64,000 nt of DNA from Bacillota bacterium (GTDB lineage Bacteria > Bacillota > Clostridia > Christensenellales > Christensenellaceae). Below, one piece after another: positions 50,021-58,129 of the stretch. The position numbers were made by a program, and so were the translations under genes. The stretch spans positions 54,183 through 118,182 of the forward strand of contig JAEYKI010000020.1 in assembly GCA_023408315.1 (NCBI GenBank), given 5' to 3'. Within the stretch, counting starts at the first letter, position 1; each line of letters opens with the position of its first letter. The notes beneath the pieces were generated by a model that did not search any database, had not been told where the DNA came from, and worked only from the letters and a program-made list of their open reading frames with translations.

Positions 50021-51189
50021 ATTTGATTGACGGTTTTAAAATATCTGTAGCGGACTTAAAAAGGAACACAATGCGCACGGTGCTGACCATTCTTGGCATT
50101 GTGATTGGGATTGCGGCGATGATCGCCGTTTTTTCGGTGGGCCAGGCGGGCCGTGAACGGATTCAGCAGGAGCTTAATAATTTTGGAATCAACCGGATAT
50201 GGATACTGCCCAATTTTACTTCCCAGAACGGAGAAGGGCTGACGCTGAAGGACGCGGAATACCTGGAGACAAAGGTGCCCGGCGTAAGCGCGGTTTGCCC
50301 TGCGGTGTACAGGATGCAGAAGGTGGAATCCAAATACGGCGCGGAGCAGTGCGACATTATGGGGACCAACCAGAACATTGGGCAGACCGAAAAAACAGTG
50401 ATGCAGGAGGGAAGGCAGATATCCGCGGAGGATGTGCAATACCAGAGGAAGGTGGTGGTGCTCTCTCAAAAAGCAAAGGAACAGTTGTTTGGCGGCGTAA
50501 GCGCTCTTGGGAAAAAAGTGACGGTTTTGGGCATCAATTTTTCTGTGATTGGCGTGCAGGAGGAGGTATCCAACATATACGACCAGTTTTTTTTGGGCAA
50601 GTGTTATGTACCCATATCCGTTTACCAGAGTATATTTAAGGACAATATACTGACAGAGATTGATTTAATGGTGGCGGACCCAAGCACTGTAAATACGGTG
50701 CAGGACAAGGCGCTGCAGATACTCAACAAAAAATACGGTGAAGACAGCGTTAAGGTGATCAACCTTTCCAGCCAGATGGAGAACGCGGACAATATTATGA
50801 ACATATTCACGCTGGTGCTGGCCGCCATTGCGGGCATCTCCCTGCTGGTGGGCGGCATTGGAATTATGAACATTATGCTGGTGACCATTAAGGAGCGCAC
50901 GCGGGAGATTGGCATCCGCAAGGCGCTGGGCGCAACCCGGCGGGATGTGCTGTGGCAGTTTTTGTTTGAATCCGCATTGTATGCTCTTATAGGCGGGGTA
51001 ATTGGCGTGATTGCCGGCTGCTTTATGACAGTGCTGGCGGCGCAGATCATTGGGCTTGCCATTCGGCTCTCTATGATTCCCATTGTTGCCAGCGTGGCGT
51101 TTGCAACGGGGGTGGGCCTTGTGTTTGGCATTTTGCCCGCGCGAAAGGCAGCCGGGATGGACCCGGTGGACGCGCTTAGGCACGAATAA
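50011..51189 (+). CDS. ABC exporter permease, MacB/FtsX type
   Basis: A 392-residue permease with one N-terminal membrane helix (residues 19-42), a large extracytoplasmic MacB-type core (about 45-265), and three C-terminal helices. The GGIGIMNIMLVTIKERTREIGIRKALGATRRDVLWQFLFE region (key piece ERTREIGIRKALGA) is the FtsX/MacB signature, and the tail ARKAAGMDPVDALRHE is typical. It forms the membrane part of the adaptor-ATPase-permease exporter. A cobalamin riboswitch for the next unit begins 80 bp downstream. Confidence 0.95.
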   Translation: MSVNLIDGFKISVADLKRNTMRTVLTILGIVIGIAAMIAVFSVGQAGRERIQQELNNFGINRIWILPNFTSQNGEGLTLKDAEYLETKVPGVSAVCPAVYRMQKVESKYGAEQCDIMGTNQNIGQTEKTVMQEGRQISAEDVQYQRKVVVLSQKAKEQLFGGVSALGKKVTVLGINFSVIGVQEEVSNIYDQFFLGKCYVPISVYQSIFKDNILTEIDLMVADPSTVNTVQDKALQILNKKYGEDSVKVINLSSQMENADNIMNIFTLVLAAIAGISLLVGGIGIMNIMLVTIKERTREIGIRKALGATRRDVLWQFLFESALYALIGGVIGVIAGCFMTVLAAQIIGLAIRLSMIPIVASVAFATGVGLVFGILPARKAAGMDPVDALRHE

Positions 51190-51270
51190 AAAAGTACAAT
51201 TTAAAATAAAATTTTATTATTACATTTTCCAAAGAATCATGTATAATATTTTTAATAAAAATAAATATCC

Positions 51271-51432
51271 AAAGGTGCTTTTAATAAAAGTCAAAAGGGA
51301 AAGTGTGTTGAAGCACTGCAGCCTCCGCTACCGTTAAGCCGAGCTTGCGAGCAGCATGCCACTGATGAAAATCGGGAAGGCGCTTGCAGGCCATGAAGCT
51401 AAGCCGGGAAACCTGCCTTTTGGAATTGCCGT
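51271..51432 (+). ncRNA. Cobalamin (AdoCbl) riboswitch
   Basis: Conserved B12-box elements appear in order: AAAGGTGC, a purine-rich AAGGGAA stretch, GCACTGCAGCCTCCGCTACCG (in blocks, CACTG and CCCGC-like CTCCGCTACCG), GCCACTG, GGGAAGGC, GAAGCTAAGCCGG and ACCTGCC. TATAAT at 51242-51247 is a suitable promoter -10. The element lies before the BtuFCD-type importer genes and should repress them when cobalamin is abundant. Confidence 0.95.
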
Positions 51433-51469
51433 TAATTTTCTTCGGTAGGGAGAAAGTGTGCGAATCGTA

Positions 51470-51508
51470 CCCTTTCCTTCATTCCCGGAAAAGGGCTTTT
51501 TTATTTTT
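51470..51508 (+). terminator. Terminator controlled by the cobalamin riboswitch
   Basis: CCCTTTCC pairs with GGAAAAGGG (one bulged base) around TTCATTCCC, then CTTTTTTATTTTT. The upstream GGGAGAAAG can compete by pairing with CTTTCC, giving an antiterminator. Confidence 0.85.
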
Positions 51509-51566
51509 AAACCACCCAAGCTGTGGGAATCTTGGGGGCCCGGAATAAAAAATCTGGAGGAACAAA

Positions 51567-52535
51567 ATGAAAAAAAGATTAGTTGTAATTTGTACCGCCC
51601 TTCTGCTTGTTTGCGTGCTGGCGGTTTCCGGCTGCGCCGCCCCTGCGGCCGCAAGCCCATCTGCATCCGCGCCTGCGAGCACCGCTGCGAGCGAAGCTGC
51701 ATCCGTACCGGCCAGCCCGGCTGAAAGCCAGGCGGAGGGCGTAGTTGTTACGGACATGCTGGGCAACCATGTGACCATCAAGGCTACGGATAAGATTGTA
51801 TCGCTGGCGCCATCCACAACCGAGACGCTGTTTGCGCTGGGCGCGGGCGATAAAGTAATCGGTGTGGATTCCATGTCCAACTATCCGGAAGAAGCAAAAT
51901 CCAAGGAGATTGTTGGCGATTTTAATGGCCCCATTGTGGAAAAGATTGTGGCGCTCAAGCCGGATCTTGTTCTTGGCGGCAATACGCTCCAGAAAGACCA
52001 GATGGAGCAGATGCAGAAGCTGGGCCTGACCGTGGTTTCCACCGAGGCCGTTGCGTATGACGATATTCCCAAATCTATAGAACTGGTGGGAAGCGTGCTT
52101 GGCAAAGAAGCGGAAGCAAAAGCGGTTGTGGATAAAATAAACGCGGCTGCTGCGCAGGCCAAGGAAAAAGCGCCCAAAGAAGAAAAAACCGTATATTATG
52201 TGATGAGTTTTGGCGATTCCGGCAACTGGACCAGCGGCCCCGGAAGCTTTATCAATTCCATTATTGAAGCATGCGGCGGCGTACCCGTTACAAAAGACGC
52301 GCCCGCAGCCTGGATAGATTACCCCATGGAGAGTTTGGTAAAGGCCGACCCGGATATTCTGCTGCTGGCATCTGACACGGGAACGCTGGACGACCTGAAA
52401 AAAACGCAGGGGTATTCCACCCTCTCCGCTGTGAAAAACGGCACGGTGTATGTGGTGAATGCGGACATCCTGTCCCGTCCCGGACCGCGCATTGCAGACG
52501 CTATTACTATGGTTTCTGATTTATTAAACAAGTAG
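51567..52535 (+). CDS. btuF: Cobalamin ABC-importer substrate-binding lipoprotein
   Basis: A 322-residue lipoprotein: signal peptide ending in the lipobox AVSGC23, then an Ala/Ser/Pro-rich linker (residues 24-55), then a TroA-fold binding domain (SLAPSTTETLFALGAGDKVIGV and onward to ALKPDLVLGG). It captures the ligand outside the membrane for the permease and ATPase that follow. The cobalamin riboswitch upstream makes B12 the likely ligand, whereas the protein alone could also be a siderophore binder. GGAGG precedes the ATG. Confidence 0.92.
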   Translation: MKKRLVVICTALLLVCVLAVSGCAAPAAASPSASAPASTAASEAASVPASPAESQAEGVVVTDMLGNHVTIKATDKIVSLAPSTTETLFALGAGDKVIGVDSMSNYPEEAKSKEIVGDFNGPIVEKIVALKPDLVLGGNTLQKDQMEQMQKLGLTVVSTEAVAYDDIPKSIELVGSVLGKEAEAKAVVDKINAAAAQAKEKAPKEEKTVYYVMSFGDSGNWTSGPGSFINSIIEACGGVPVTKDAPAAWIDYPMESLVKADPDILLLASDTGTLDDLKKTQGYSTLSAVKNGTVYVVNADILSRPGPRIADAITMVSDLLNK

Positions 52536-52544
52536 GGGTAGCGT

Positions 52545-53555
52545 ATGCCACAAAACGAAGCGGTATTTAGAAGAACGCTTGCAGCATTAATAGCGGCGGG
52601 CGTGGCGGCGTTTATTCTCTCATTCTTCCTTGGAAGCTCGGGTGTTTCTTTTGGAGACTTTGCGCAGCTTGTGCAGGGAAGCGCGGATGCCGCGCAGGCC
52701 AATATTTTTTTGAATATCCGCTTGCCAAGGGCGCTCCTGGCTTTTCTGGTGGGTTCTGCGCTTGCCGTTGCCGGATGCAGCCTGCAGGGTGTGTTTAAAA
52801 ATCCCATGGCGGAGCCGTACACAACCGGCATCAGCGCGGGAGCGGCGCTGGGCGCAACTATTTCCATTGCCCTTGGTTTTGGCGTTACATCCCTGGGCGT
52901 GAGCGGCACCACCTTATTCTCTTTTGCGTTTGCGCTGATGGCCATATTGATCGTATACAGCATAAGCAATATCAGGGGAAAAGTTTCTACTTTTTCCCTT
53001 TTGCTTTCCGGCTTTGCGGTGAGCTCCCTGCTCTCTTCCTTTACATATTTTATTATGATGATCAACCATGATAAGCTGGCAAACATTATTTTGTGGAACT
53101 TTGGCAGCGTTTCCACGGCTTCGTGGGAAAAGTTCGCCATTGCGGTGCCTATTATACTGGTGTGCTGCATTGTTTTAATGTTTTACGCCAAGCCCATGAA
53201 CATACTGCTGCATGGGGACGAAATATCCCAAAGCCTGGGCGTGGATTCGCAAAAGGTGCGGCGCAACATGATTATATTAACGTCCCTGTTGGTGGCGGCG
53301 GCCGTATCGGTCAGCGGGATCATCGGGTTTGTGGGGCTTATGGTGCCGCATTTGCTGCGGCTGATTGTAGGGCCGGACAATAAGAAGCTATTGCCGCTCA
53401 GTTTTGTGGGCGGCGGTGCTTTTTTGCTCTGCGCGGATACCATTGCAAAAATGGTGGTGCCCAACACCGAAATGCCGGTGGGCATCATTACGGCCATGTT
53501 TGGCGTGCCGTTTTTTATTTATTTGCTGCGGCGCGGCAGAAAGGCGGGCATCTGA
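52545..53555 (+). CDS. btuC: Cobalamin ABC-importer permease
   Basis: A 336-residue FecCD/BtuC-type permease with about ten membrane helices. RLPRALLAFLVGSALAVAGCSLQGVFKNPMAEPYTTGISAGAALGA (key pieces RLPRALLAFLVG and NPMAEP) is the family N-terminal signature, and the cytoplasmic coupling loop and GFVGLMVPHLLRLIVGPDNKKLLPLS (GLMVPHLLR) lie near the C-terminus. It sits between the binding lipoprotein and the ATPase, in the riboswitch-controlled unit. Confidence 0.95.
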   Translation: MPQNEAVFRRTLAALIAAGVAAFILSFFLGSSGVSFGDFAQLVQGSADAAQANIFLNIRLPRALLAFLVGSALAVAGCSLQGVFKNPMAEPYTTGISAGAALGATISIALGFGVTSLGVSGTTLFSFAFALMAILIVYSISNIRGKVSTFSLLLSGFAVSSLLSSFTYFIMMINHDKLANIILWNFGSVSTASWEKFAIAVPIILVCCIVLMFYAKPMNILLHGDEISQSLGVDSQKVRRNMIILTSLLVAAAVSVSGIIGFVGLMVPHLLRLIVGPDNKKLLPLSFVGGGAFLLCADTIAKMVVPNTEMPVGIITAMFGVPFFIYLLRRGRKAGI

Positions 53556-53556
53556 T

Positions 53557-54339
53557 ATGGGCATAGAAGGCAGGAACATCTCTTTTGAGGTGGATGGAAA
53601 CCAGATTTTAAAAGACGTATCCTTTGAGTTTATTCAGGGGTTTATTGGCGTGATTGGCCCAAACGGCGCGGGAAAAACCACGCTTTTGAGGATGATTTCC
53701 GGTTACCAGAAGCCCAGCGCGGGCAGCGTACTGCTGGACGGAGTTGATATCCACCGCCTGGATATCCGTACGCGCGCGCGCAAGATGGCGTTGGTGCCCC
53801 AAAGCTATGCCATGGAATACGATTTTACGGTGCTGGAAACGGTGCTGATGGGCAGGAATCCCCATAAAAAGTTGTTTGAATCGGACACAAAAGAAGATTT
53901 TGAAATGGCTGTGGAATGCATCCGCAAGACGGGGATTGAGCACCTTAAAAATCGTTCCGTGCTGGGCTTATCCGGCGGGGAGTGGCAGCGCATGATCATT
54001 GCCCGCGCCCTGTGCCAGCAGTCCCGCATCCTGCTGCTGGACGAGCCTGTATCCAGCCTGGATATACGGCACCAGGTGGGCATTCTGGACATGGTCTGGG
54101 AGCTGACTCAAAAAAACGGCCTTGTTGCCGTGTGCGTTCTGCACGACCTGAACCTGACCTACAATTACTGCGACCGCGTTGTTCTGATGCGGGAAGGGGA
54201 GATATTCTCGGATGGAAGCCCTGAGGACGTATTGACCAAGGAAAACGTGGAAGAGGTGTACGGGGCCAGGGTGGAGATTCTGCGGAACGGCAAGGGCGTA
54301 TATGTGCTGCCCGTAATGCTTGAACATAAGGCCAGATAG
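53557..54339 (+). CDS. btuD: Cobalamin ABC-importer ATPase
   Basis: A 260-residue ATPase of the FecE/BtuD group. It has Walker A GPNGAGKTT, Q-loop LVPQSYAMEYDFTVLETVLMGRNPH (PQSYA), signature LSGGEWQRMIIARAL, Walker B ILLLDEPVSSLD and switch H in VCVLHDLNLTYNYCDR. Signature LSGGE-W-QR has Trp where many have Leu or Arg. The start is ATG 53557, one base after the permease stop; a longer reading overlaps the permease in another frame. Confidence 0.95.
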   Translation: MGIEGRNISFEVDGNQILKDVSFEFIQGFIGVIGPNGAGKTTLLRMISGYQKPSAGSVLLDGVDIHRLDIRTRARKMALVPQSYAMEYDFTVLETVLMGRNPHKKLFESDTKEDFEMAVECIRKTGIEHLKNRSVLGLSGGEWQRMIIARALCQQSRILLLDEPVSSLDIRHQVGILDMVWELTQKNGLVAVCVLHDLNLTYNYCDRVVLMREGEIFSDGSPEDVLTKENVEEVYGARVEILRNGKGVYVLPVMLEHKAR

Positions 54340-54348
54340 TGGTATAAT
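54320..54348 (+). promoter_or_regulatory. Sigma-A promoter of proS
   Basis: TTGAAC (54320-54325) and TATAAT (54343-54348) have a 17-bp spacer, and TGG precedes the -10, giving the extended form TGGTATAAT seen elsewhere in the window. The -35 lies inside the end of the ATPase gene. Confidence 0.85.
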
Positions 54349-54383
54349 ATTCTACTGTGAATCAAGCTGTAAGGAGCATTAAA

Positions 54384-55823
54384 ATGGCCAAGGATAAAAC
54401 TTTTGTAGAGAACATCACGCCGCAGGATGAGGATTTTTCCAGGTGGTATACGGACGTGATCATGCAGGCGAAGCTTGTGGATTATTCGGACGTAAAGGGC
54501 TGCATGGTAATCCGAGAATACGGGTACGGCATCTGGGAGCTGATCCAGAAGGAAATGGACGCGCGGTTCAAGGCAACCGGGCATAAAAACGCGTATTTTC
54601 CCATGCTGATCCCCGAATCCCTGCTGAAAAAAGAAGCCGAGCACGTGGAAGGGTTTGCGCCTGAGGTGGCGTGGGTAACCCAGGGCGGCAGCGAGCCGCT
54701 TGCCGAGCGCCTGTGCATCCGGCCAACGTCCGAGACCATCATATGCTCCATGTATTCCCGCTGGGTACAGTCTTACCGCGACCTGCCGCTGCTTTTAAAC
54801 CAGTGGGCAAACGTGGTGCGCTGGGAGAAAACCACCAGGCCGTTTTTAAGAACGTCCGAATTCCTGTGGCAGGAAGGCCATACGGTGCACGCGACGCAGC
54901 AGGAGGCGGAAGAGGAAACGGAAAAGATGCTGGGCGTATACCGCGAGTTTGCGGAGAACGTTCTGGCCATCCCGGTGGTGGTTGGCCGCAAGAGTGAGAA
55001 GGAAAAGTTTGCGGGCGCGCTGCACACCTATACCATGGAAGCGCTGATGCAGGACGGCAGGGCGCTGCAGATGGGCACAAGCCATAATCTGGGGCAGAAT
55101 TTTGCCAAAGGGTTTGATATACAGTTTCTGGACAGCGATGGCCAGTTAAAATATGTGTGGCAGACCTCCTGGGGAACATCCACCCGCATGATTGGCGGAC
55201 TCATTATGGTGCACGGAGACGAGCGGGGACTAAAACTGCCGCCAAAGGTAGCGCCTGTGCAGTGCGTGATCGTTCCTGTTGCCGCGCACAAGGAAGGCGT
55301 TTTGGATAAAGCCCGCGAGATTTCGGGCGTACTGGCCAAGGCCGGTATCCGTGCCGAGTTGGACGACCGTGAACAGTCGCCCGGTTGGAAGTTTAACGAA
55401 TGGGAATTAAAAGGCGTGCCTGTGCGCCTGGAGATAGGACCCCGTGATATAGAGAAAGGGGAAGCTGTACTGGCCCGCCGCGACACGCACGAAAAAACGT
55501 CCGCGCCTATTGCGGATATTCAGGGTTCGGTTGCCGCGCTGCTGGACGCAATCCAGAAAAATATGCTGGAACAGGCGCGCAGTTTCCGCGACAGCCACAC
55601 CTTTACCGCCAAAAACTGGGATGAGTTTATGCAGGGTATAGAAGAGGGACACGGCTTTGTGCGCGCCATGTGGTGCGAGGAGACGGAGTGCGAGACCGTC
55701 ATCAAAGAAAAAACGGGCGTTACCACCCGCTGCATGCCCTTTGAACAGGAATCCCTCTCCGGCGTGTGCGTCCACTGCGGCAAGCCCGCCAAAAAGCTGA
55801 CCTACTTCGCTAAGGCGTATTGA
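54384..55823 (+). CDS. proS: Prolyl-tRNA synthetase, archaeal/eukaryotic type
   Basis: A class II synthetase that charges tRNA-Pro. The 479-residue protein is of the ProS type 3 form found in archaea, eukaryotes and some Clostridia. It lacks the bacterial editing insertion and has a C-terminal zinc-binding-like domain (C in TTRCMPFEQ, GVCVHCGKP) ending in the aromatic KLTYFAKAY. Motif 2 (WANVVRWEKTTRPFLRTSEFLWQEGHT) and the TSETII loop are clear, and motif 3 includes GTSTRMIGGLIMVHGDERGLKLPP. The start ATG 54384 follows AAGGAG. It is preceded by its own promoter. Confidence 0.96.
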   Translation: MAKDKTFVENITPQDEDFSRWYTDVIMQAKLVDYSDVKGCMVIREYGYGIWELIQKEMDARFKATGHKNAYFPMLIPESLLKKEAEHVEGFAPEVAWVTQGGSEPLAERLCIRPTSETIICSMYSRWVQSYRDLPLLLNQWANVVRWEKTTRPFLRTSEFLWQEGHTVHATQQEAEEETEKMLGVYREFAENVLAIPVVVGRKSEKEKFAGALHTYTMEALMQDGRALQMGTSHNLGQNFAKGFDIQFLDSDGQLKYVWQTSWGTSTRMIGGLIMVHGDERGLKLPPKVAPVQCVIVPVAAHKEGVLDKAREISGVLAKAGIRAELDDREQSPGWKFNEWELKGVPVRLEIGPRDIEKGEAVLARRDTHEKTSAPIADIQGSVAALLDAIQKNMLEQARSFRDSHTFTAKNWDEFMQGIEEGHGFVRAMWCEETECETVIKEKTGVTTRCMPFEQESLSGVCVHCGKPAKKLTYFAKAY

Positions 55824-55892
55824 GAATACGGGGCCTTCACCCCATCCCCCACTTTTTTTCTTAAAAAGAAAAGAAGCAAAAGAATTTTATGT

Positions 55893-56095
55893 CAAAACGC
55901 TCCGCGTTTTGGAGACAAAAATAACAAGCAGGGTATCAGCATTACTTTAGACGGATAAACTGCTTGTTTTTTATTTTCAAATGCCGTACAGCGGCATTTC
56001 GACAAGAGGGTTCACGGGGCCCCAAAAATCTGCGATTTTTGGGCGTTTCTTGGGTCAGGTGACCCTTAGCGGGTGTCTGAGGGCGGAGCCCTCAG
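55893..56095. repeat. Array of short perfect hairpins
   Basis: Six inverted repeats follow each other in 200 bp: CAAAACGC/GCGTTTTG (55893-55911), the proS terminator, AAATGCCG/CGGCATTT (55979-55999), CCCAAAAATC/GATTTTTGGG (56021-56043), GGGTCA/TGACCC (56052-56065) and CTGAGGGC/GCCCTCAG (56077-56095). Apart from the terminator, each has a loop of only two to five bases. They look like separate palindromic modules rather than one fold. No coding sequence is seen here. Confidence 0.75.
55923..55975 (+). terminator. Intrinsic terminator after proS
   Basis: AACAAGCAG (55923-55931) pairs with CTGCTTGTT (55960-55968) across a 28-base loop, followed by TTTTATTTT. It is one of the hairpins in the array. 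Confidence 0.75.
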
Positions 56096-56115
56096 AATAA
56101 CTTTTCATTAATGCT

Positions 56116-56796
56116 TTAAGGTGATACAACGGTGGGCGATTTTCCCATGCCGTTTGCTTTGGATGTAAGCGCCTGCCAGGTGGCGCAGCCCACAATGCCG
56201 TCTGCGGGCAGGCCGACGGATTTTTGAAACCGCTGCACCGTTTCCTTAGTGACCGCGCCAAATACGCCGTCCAGCCCCGAACCCGTAATACCCACCGCGT
56301 TCAGTGCGTCCTGCAGAATCAGCACATATACGCCCCTGCTGCCCTGGGAGAGGGAGATGTATCCGCCGCCGGGGCAAGCCGGTGGATTCAGGCGTTTATC
56401 CACGTGCACCCAGGTGGGGGCCATGCGCGCCGGCTCCACATACGTCCAGGAGCCGAATTTTATGGCTGCCTGGCGCAGGGCCTCAAGGTCGGTTGGGTTC
56501 AGGTTTTGCCCGCAGTCAAACGCGCCGCCCGCGTAGTGCTGCGACTGCTTGCCGTGGCCGCCTTCCCAGATCCGTTTGAAGCAATATCCAACGTAAATTG
56601 GCTTGCCAAAGTATTTTCTGAAATTTTCAAAAGTCTGCAAAAAACGTTTGTCGCTCCAGATGACTGAGCTCACGGAATTGCTTTTAAACTCCGCGACTTT
56701 TAAATGGTTGTCTGTTGTGTATGGCATTGGTTCACTTAAATCGCGATCATATTTTTCGATCTGTCCGGTGTCTCTGTTGTAAACCAGGATTCTCAT
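56116..56796 (-). CDS. M15-like peptidase with peptidoglycan-binding domain
   Basis: A 226-residue protein without signal peptide. Residues 30-140 resemble the peptidase M15 (D,D-carboxypeptidase/VanY-like) fold: SQHYAGGAFDCG matches the zinc SxHxxGxAxD motif and WVHVDKR the last zinc histidine. Residues 150-215 are a peptidoglycan-binding repeat (LQDALNAVGITGSGLDGVFGAVTKETVQRFQKSVGLPADGIVG; key pieces DGVFGAVTKETVQRFQ and GLPADGIVG). It may be a cell-wall hydrolase, like small endolysins or spore enzymes. A GGAGCG ribosome site is present. It faces the hairpin array at its 3' end. Confidence 0.88.
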   Translation of the reverse strand: MRILVYNRDTGQIEKYDRDLSEPMPYTTDNHLKVAEFKSNSVSSVIWSDKRFLQTFENFRKYFGKPIYVGYCFKRIWEGGHGKQSQHYAGGAFDCGQNLNPTDLEALRQAAIKFGSWTYVEPARMAPTWVHVDKRLNPPACPGGGYISLSQGSRGVYVLILQDALNAVGITGSGLDGVFGAVTKETVQRFQKSVGLPADGIVGCATWQALTSKANGMGKSPTVVSP

Positions 56797-56865
56797 GACA
56801 AATACGCTCCTTTTATCAGTATTTATTTATAGTACTCGCCAGGAACCCGTTTTGACACTTGGGAA

Positions 56866-56894
56866 TTGACGCCGGGCCTGGCCTGCGTTATGAT
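56866..56894 (+). promoter_or_regulatory. Sigma-A promoter of the SDR gene
   Basis: TTGACG (56866-56871) and TATGAT (56889-56894) with a 17-bp spacer lie 31 bp before the ATG at 56926. Confidence 0.75.
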
Positions 56895-56925
56895 TTTACA
56901 AAGGCTGCATAAAAAGGAGTGTACA

Positions 56926-57663
56926 ATGGCTGCACAGACTGTTTTGGTTACGGGCGCTTCCGGCGGCATAGGCGGCGCTGCTGCTGCGCTGTTTGCCAAG
57001 CGGGGATACCGCGTTGTTCTGCATTACCATGAATCCAGGGAAAGCTGCGAGCGTATGCTGCACTTGATAAAGGAACTGGGCGGCCAGGCCATGCTTGCCT
57101 GCGCGGACGTTGCGGACGATAAGCGGGTTGCCGATATGTTTACGCAGATACAGGACGAGTTTGGCGGGGTGGATGTGCTGGTGAATAACGCCGGAATAGC
57201 GCAGCAGAAACTGTTTACGGATATTACGCCCTCGGAATGGGACCGGATGTTTGCCGTGAACGTAACCGGCGCGGCAAATTGTTGCAGGCACGCGGTGCCG
57301 CATATGGTAAGCCAGAAACGGGGTAAAATCGTCAATATATCTTCTGTATGGGGCATCACTGGTGCTTCCTGCGAGGTGCATTACTCGGCGGCAAAAGCGG
57401 CGGTGATTGGATTTACAAAGGCGCTTGCCAAGGAACTGGGGCCATCCGGCATCCAGGTGAACTGCGTTGCGCCGGGCGTGATCCAAACGCAAATGATTGG
57501 CAACCTGGATACGGGTTCTTTGGATGTTCTGAGAGAAGAAACGCCGCTTGGCGTGCTTGGCACGCCGGAGGACGTTGCGGAATGCATTTTGTTTCTGGCT
57601 TCACGTAAAGCGGATTTTATCACCGGCCAGGTGCTGAGCCCCAACGGCGGTTTTGTGATTTGA
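56926..57663 (+). CDS. Short-chain dehydrogenase/reductase, FabG/YmfI-like
   Basis: A 245-residue classical SDR. The cofactor loop is T9-G-A-S-G-G-I-G16, NNAGIAQQ follows, and the catalytic triad region is NISSVWGITG with Y153-S-A-A-K157. VNCVAPGVIQT and ITGQVLSPNGGFVI complete the family pattern. It could be 3-oxoacyl-ACP reductase, but no other fatty-acid genes are near. The alternative is YmfI, the SDR that finishes elongation factor P modification in Firmicutes. AAGGAG precedes the ATG at 56926; an in-frame reading from 56866 starts inside the promoter. Confidence 0.9.
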   Translation: MAAQTVLVTGASGGIGGAAAALFAKRGYRVVLHYHESRESCERMLHLIKELGGQAMLACADVADDKRVADMFTQIQDEFGGVDVLVNNAGIAQQKLFTDITPSEWDRMFAVNVTGAANCCRHAVPHMVSQKRGKIVNISSVWGITGASCEVHYSAAKAAVIGFTKALAKELGPSGIQVNCVAPGVIQTQMIGNLDTGSLDVLREETPLGVLGTPEDVAECILFLASRKADFITGQVLSPNGGFVI

Positions 57664-57698
57664 TTTTTAATTTGAAATAAAAATGGATTTTTTCAACC

Positions 57699-57727
57699 AG
57701 CCAGATTCCGAGTATTCTGGCTTTATT
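57699..57727 (+). terminator. Terminator after the SDR gene
   Basis: AGCCAGA pairs with TCTGGCT around TTCCGAGTAT, then TTATTTG. Moderate strength. Confidence 0.65.
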
Positions 57728-58129
57728 TGTTGTGTATTGATTTTTTTTAAATGTTCATAATACTGATTGGATAGAATTTTTATAACCGGACGCCGGATAA
57801 TAGATGTGTATCGTTTGGTGCGTATCTGTTGAGATGAAAGTGGACGGGTATAGAAAGCCTGTCCAAGATATGAACGATACGGCACAGACGAGGCCAATGA
57901 GGTCCATTGCGGGAAGTTGGGGGTTGATAAAGTTGTTCATTCAATTTTTAGAAAGCTCCGTTTGTGAAAAGTTCTTGCAACGAAGTCGTGTCCGGGGCGC
58001 TTTTGTTACCCCGTTCGGGTGGCCGAAGCGGATTCGGGCGGTATAGGATTGAGAATCGTTCAAGTGCCTTTAAGGCTTAGGCCGGGTGTTGAAAAAACAT
58101 TCTGAAGGCACGAATACAGGGGGGCCTTT
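57728..58129. other. 402-bp stretch without a supported gene
   Basis: Short open frames on both strands (for example plus 57804-58046, minus 57755-57940) have no ribosome site and no family resemblance. At the right end ACAGGGG and CCCCTGT flank GGCCTTTTTAGGA (about 58116-58141), and the plus strand continues with TATTTTT, so a plus-strand transcript could end here. The hairpin overlaps the stop codon of the minus-strand phosphoesterase gene. I see no RNA gene. Confidence 0.5.

Noticed and set aside
57804..58046. 80-codon plus-strand frame in the gap after the SDR gene
   Set aside because: No ribosome site and no recognisable protein; the GGCGGTATAG region nearby was also examined as a tRNA and does not fold as one.
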